NCBI GenBank assembly: GCA_950022655.1
Contig: OX465583.1
Location: 68,955,152-69,019,151 of the forward strand
Reading direction: 5' to 3'
Length of the DNA stretch: 64,000 nt
DNA from: Alentia gelatinosa
Lineage: Eukaryota > Annelida > Polychaeta > Phyllodocida > Polynoidae
Shown here: one piece after another, positions 63,096 through 64,000 of the stretch
Numbering within the stretch: position 1 is the stretch's first letter
Layout: every line of letters begins with the position of its first letter
Made by a program: the position numbers and the translations under genes
The notes under the pieces: model-generated
What the model was told of the DNA's origin: nothing
The model's database searches: none
What the model saw: the letters and a program-made list of their open reading frames with translations, nothing else

Positions 63096-63750
63096 TGTTA
63101 TCCATGGTAACATCATCTCTTTTTACAGAAGATCACACTTTTTGGTCATAACTTTTTTTATTTTGCATATTTCCTTTCCATATTTGTGTAAAAGTGTCTA
63201 TGACACGAATATATTATGACTGAACTCATTCCAAAAGAGGAAGATTTGTTGTGTCATAGCAACCAAATGAGGGTTTTGAGAAAGGATTTTAAATTGATTG
63301 GAAAGGGTATACTTTAAGAAATATCAAAAATGAAAGTGAGAGAAATGTTTACAAAACATAAATAGCACTGGGACAATTCGAGCTTCATTTTAGTATATGA
63401 TTTGTCTGGTTAAATTGACGTGCGATGTTCATCAGAATCGTTGGCTGCTCCACTACCAGGGCGCAAAGGCTAAGGCCTCAGAGAGCTTAATAAAACAATG
63501 GAAAAGTCCCTGGATGTTTTGTCAGGGATTGATGACTCGACCCATGGGCAATTTTCAATGAGCAACTCCTAATGTTGACACCTATTTCTGCATTTGTCAA
63601 AAGACCACATAATTCCAGTTACTCTGGCCATAGGAAAAGAAAACACAAGGATCAAGGCACGGGAGAATATTTGTGTGAGATGGAGGTGACTTTGTTTTAA
63701 CGACGACTGAGTCACACAGACACTACGCATTGCTGTAAACACTACTCCCA

Positions 63751-64000
63751 TTAAAGGCATATCCGACAATTTTTGCTTGAAAATTAAAACCCAATTTCCT
63801 GAGAATTTAATATGATGATCTTCATGTGTTGTGGAACACATATCTAACTTAAAAATCGGGGGTCACCATGCTTTATTGATCAATATTATGATAATTTTAT
63901 ATAAGCATCTAAAAAGTTGTTTCTCACATAGTAGCACCCATGTCATTTCCCCCAAACCTTCACAGAATATAGCACATATAGAGTACTACTTATTTAGGTT
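63751..64000 (-). mobile_element. TTAA-AGGCATAT MITE running off the window
   Basis: TTAAAGGCATATCCGACAAT, then the reverse complement of the 5040-5150 region (AACTTAAAAATCGGGGGTCA). Orientation is opposite to 4668-5157; the far end lies beyond the window. A 90-codon minus-strand frame entering it is not supported. Confidence 0.75.

Overview
The window reads as intergenic or intronic nuclear DNA from an animal with TTAGGG-type telomeres. Evidence for this is two degenerate CCCTAA/TTAGGG tracts, polyadenylated LINE remnants with a jockey/CR1-like C-terminal domain, a Ty3/gypsy-type LTR with a tRNA-primed binding site, and a very high density of short inverted-repeat DNA transposons (MITEs). 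Base composition is moderate, with a few GC-rich islands. A marine invertebrate (lancelet, hemichordate or lophotrochozoan) would fit, but the species cannot be fixed from sequence alone. Nothing suggests bacterial DNA, and I found no operon, CRISPR array or tRNA gene.

Gene content is very low. The one convincing open frame is a 358-codon single-exon candidate at 30827-31903 (+). It has an ideal start context and an in-frame stop five codons upstream, sits below a GC-rich, G-quadruplex-prone tract, and is followed by about 13 decayed tandem copies of its own 3' end. Weaker candidates are a 71-codon signal-peptide-like frame (39647-39862), a frame-broken SAM-like ORF (49593-49930) and a CpG-island-like block with a splice-donor-like end (50280-50930). 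Retroelement remnants are a 5'-LTR/PBS/gag fragment (8956-9593), a minus-strand LINE 3' end (23700-24660), a plus-strand LINE C-terminus (45745-46240) and a probable minus-strand solo LTR (62317-62732).

Most of the rest is layered MITEs and satellites. Recurrent families, named here by termini, are: TTAA-flanked CCCTTT..AAAGGG elements with 34-bp-spaced palindromes (807, 36117, 39150, 40914, 44714); TTAA-AGGCATAT elements (4668, 21960, 45600, 63751); AAGCCCAAT elements (10203, 22086, 22629, 24851, 37890, 41405); AAGGCCCGTTTCC elements (5233, 8079, 29641, 32990, 48793, 54408, 57423); TTTATCYYACCCC elements with attached hairpins (14929 to 61855); about 140-bp near-perfect palindromes with AAACGATGG ends (33170, 40284, 44108, 51868, 59966); CAGTAGAACCCCGC elements (2150, 3736, 22410, 62012); AGACTKGC elements with 10-11 bp target duplications (23352, 35243, 43917); and others. 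Several are nested, so in-window paralogues act as empty sites for later insertions.

The most interesting pattern is that MITE ends are repeatedly amplified into tandem arrays. Examples are a 1.48-kb fold-back made almost entirely of 54-bp terminal units (57423-58904), a 109-bp satellite carrying a MITE end in every unit (52961-54407), and smaller cases at 397, 18624, 41253 and 50028. Different TTAA-targeting families also abut and share one TTAA (37890-39493).
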